64,000 nt of DNA, from contig NZ_MTSB01000014.1 of NCBI RefSeq assembly GCF_002093745.1, positions 1 through 64,000 on the forward strand. Reading direction: 5' to 3'. Under the pieces are notes generated by a model. It was not told where the DNA came from and searched no databases. It saw only the letters and a list, made by a program, of their open reading frames with translations. Of this stretch, positions 63,083 to 64,000 are shown piece by piece. Position 1 is the first letter of the stretch, and each line of letters opens with the position of its first letter. The position numbers were made by a program, and so were the translations under genes. This DNA is from Pseudomonas graminis. GTDB lineage: Bacteria; Pseudomonadota; Gammaproteobacteria; Pseudomonadales; Pseudomonadaceae.

Positions 63083-64000
63083 ATGACCCCATTGAACATC
63101 GCCGTGCTTGATGACTGGCAGAACGTCGCCAGTGACGTGGTGGACTGGTCGGCACTCGACTCGGTGGGGGAAGTCAGCTTTTTGCACGACTACCCTGCCG
63201 ACACCGCGACGATGGTGCGGCGCCTGCAGGATTTCGACATTATCTGCGTGATGCGCGAACGAACCCTGTTCGACGAGGCACTGCTCAGTCAACTGCCCCG
63301 GCTCAAATTGCTGGTCACTGGCGGTATGCGCAATGCGGCCATTGATACGGCAGCCGCCAAGCGTCAGGGCATTGCCGTATGTGGCACTGAAAGCTACAAA
63401 AACGCGGCGCCGGAGCTGACCTGGGCGCTGATCATGGGCATTACCCGCAACCTGGTCAGCGAAGCCAATTCGCTGCGCGCAGGCCACTGGCAAGTCGGGT
63501 TGGGCAGTGACCTGCACGGCAAGACGCTTGGCATTCTCGGACTGGGCAGCATCGGCAAGTGGATCGCTCGCTACGGGCAAGCGTTCGGCATGAAGGTCAT
63601 TGCCTGGAGCCAGAACCTGACCCCCGAAGCCGCTGCCGAAGCGGGCGTTACTTACGTCAGCAAACAGCAATTGTTCGAACAGGCCGACGTGCTGTCCGTG
63701 CATCTGGTGCTCAGCGACCGCAGCCGAGGACTGGTAAACGCAGAAGCGCTGGGCTGGATGAAACCGGGCGCTTATCTGATCAACTCGTCGCGCGGCCCGA
63801 TCATCGATCAGACCGCCCTGATCGAGACGCTGCAACAGCGTAAGATTGCAGGCGCAGCACTGGACGTCTTCGACATCGAGCCGCTGCCCGCCGATCACCC
63901 GTTCCGCACGCTGGATAACGTGCTGGCAACGCCGCATATCGGTTACGTTACTGAAAACAACTACCGAACCTTTTACGGGCAGATGATCGAAGACATTCGG
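63083..64000 (+). CDS. D-2-hydroxyacid dehydrogenase family protein (3' end outside window)
   Basis: The frame opens at ATG 63083 (GAGG 9 nt upstream; an ATG at 63068 is in frame) as MTPLNIAVLDDWQNVASDVV and runs to the window edge, giving 306 codons. The NAD-binding Rossmann motif GILGLGSIGKWIARYG is near residue 150, the catalytic Arg is in NSSRGPIID and the His in TPHIGYVTE. The length suggests it is nearly complete. D-isomer-specific oxidoreductases of this group reduce glyoxylate, hydroxypyruvate or similar acids; the substrate is not decided. Confidence 0.9.
   Translation, partial: MTPLNIAVLDDWQNVASDVVDWSALDSVGEVSFLHDYPADTATMVRRLQDFDIICVMRERTLFDEALLSQLPRLKLLVTGGMRNAAIDTAAAKRQGIAVCGTESYKNAAPELTWALIMGITRNLVSEANSLRAGHWQVGLGSDLHGKTLGILGLGSIGKWIARYGQAFGMKVIAWSQNLTPEAAAEAGVTYVSKQQLFEQADVLSVHLVLSDRSRGLVNAEALGWMKPGAYLINSSRGPIIDQTALIETLQQRKIAGAALDVFDIEPLPADHPFRTLDNVLATPHIGYVTENNYRTFYGQMIEDIR

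Overview
The window reads as chromosomal DNA of a fluorescent pseudomonad, most likely the Pseudomonas syringae group. The reasons are the evenly high GC content of nearly all genes, and the gene families present: a TolC plus type I exporter pair, MocR, ColR-like and AdeRS-like regulators, assimilatory NirBD, a second-type pst operon without phoU, and a glucarate locus. Intergenic GTGACGC(N3)GCGTCAC hairpins of the pseudomonad REP type are also present. I see no prophage, transposase, integrase, CRISPR array or rRNA. One tRNA, tRNA-Asn(GUU), is present.

Layout. 1-4.6 kb: the edge of a probable type I secretion ABC gene, its TolC partner, a LysR regulator, a VOC protein and a secreted carboxypeptidase G2-like peptidase. 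4.7-13.2 kb: an RND efflux operon (NodT-type outer membrane factor, MipA/OmpV, adaptor lipoprotein, pump) divergent from an AdeRS-like two-component system. 13.2-17 kb: SulP permease, MocR regulator, a 27-residue membrane peptide and tRNA-Asn. 17.4-26.1 kb: a chemoreceptor, then a five-gene leftward operon (TonB-dependent receptor, beta-propeller phytase, ExbB, ExbD, TonB) behind a strong Pho box. 26.2-37.6 kb: an 11-kb segment bracketed by two inverted copies of a repeat with an identical 81-bp cloverleaf core. It carries a degenerate GGDEF protein with an AraC regulator, an orphan ColR-like regulator with two phosphatases, a cobalamin riboswitch with an FecCD/BtuCDF-type transporter, rlhA and an acetyltransferase.

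38-43.2 kb: nirBD behind an intrinsic attenuator, then a periplasmic hydrolase divergent from a LysR gene. 43.2-47 kb: pstSCAB. 47.5-53.9 kb: two small exported proteins, a bacterial FAN1 nuclease, a deoxyribosyltransferase-like protein, a LysR/AbrB-membrane-protein pair and an AGE-family sugar isomerase. 54-55.8 kb: a second chemoreceptor with a good sigma-28 promoter. 55.8-62.3 kb: sugar-diacid catabolism (glycerate kinase, CdaR, FadR-type GntR, GudP-like transporter, glucarate dehydratase). 62.4-64 kb: a DUF1345 membrane protein and a truncated 2-hydroxyacid dehydrogenase.

How the genes fit together. Two loci point to phosphate scavenging. One is pstSCAB. The other is a self-contained outer-membrane uptake system that pairs a phytase with its own receptor and its own TonB/ExbBD energiser, apparently under PhoB control. 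The strongest candidates for new biology are this phytate system, the identical cloverleaf elements in inverted orientation, and the GGDEF protein that has lost its catalytic motif but kept the c-di-GMP-binding RxxD site.
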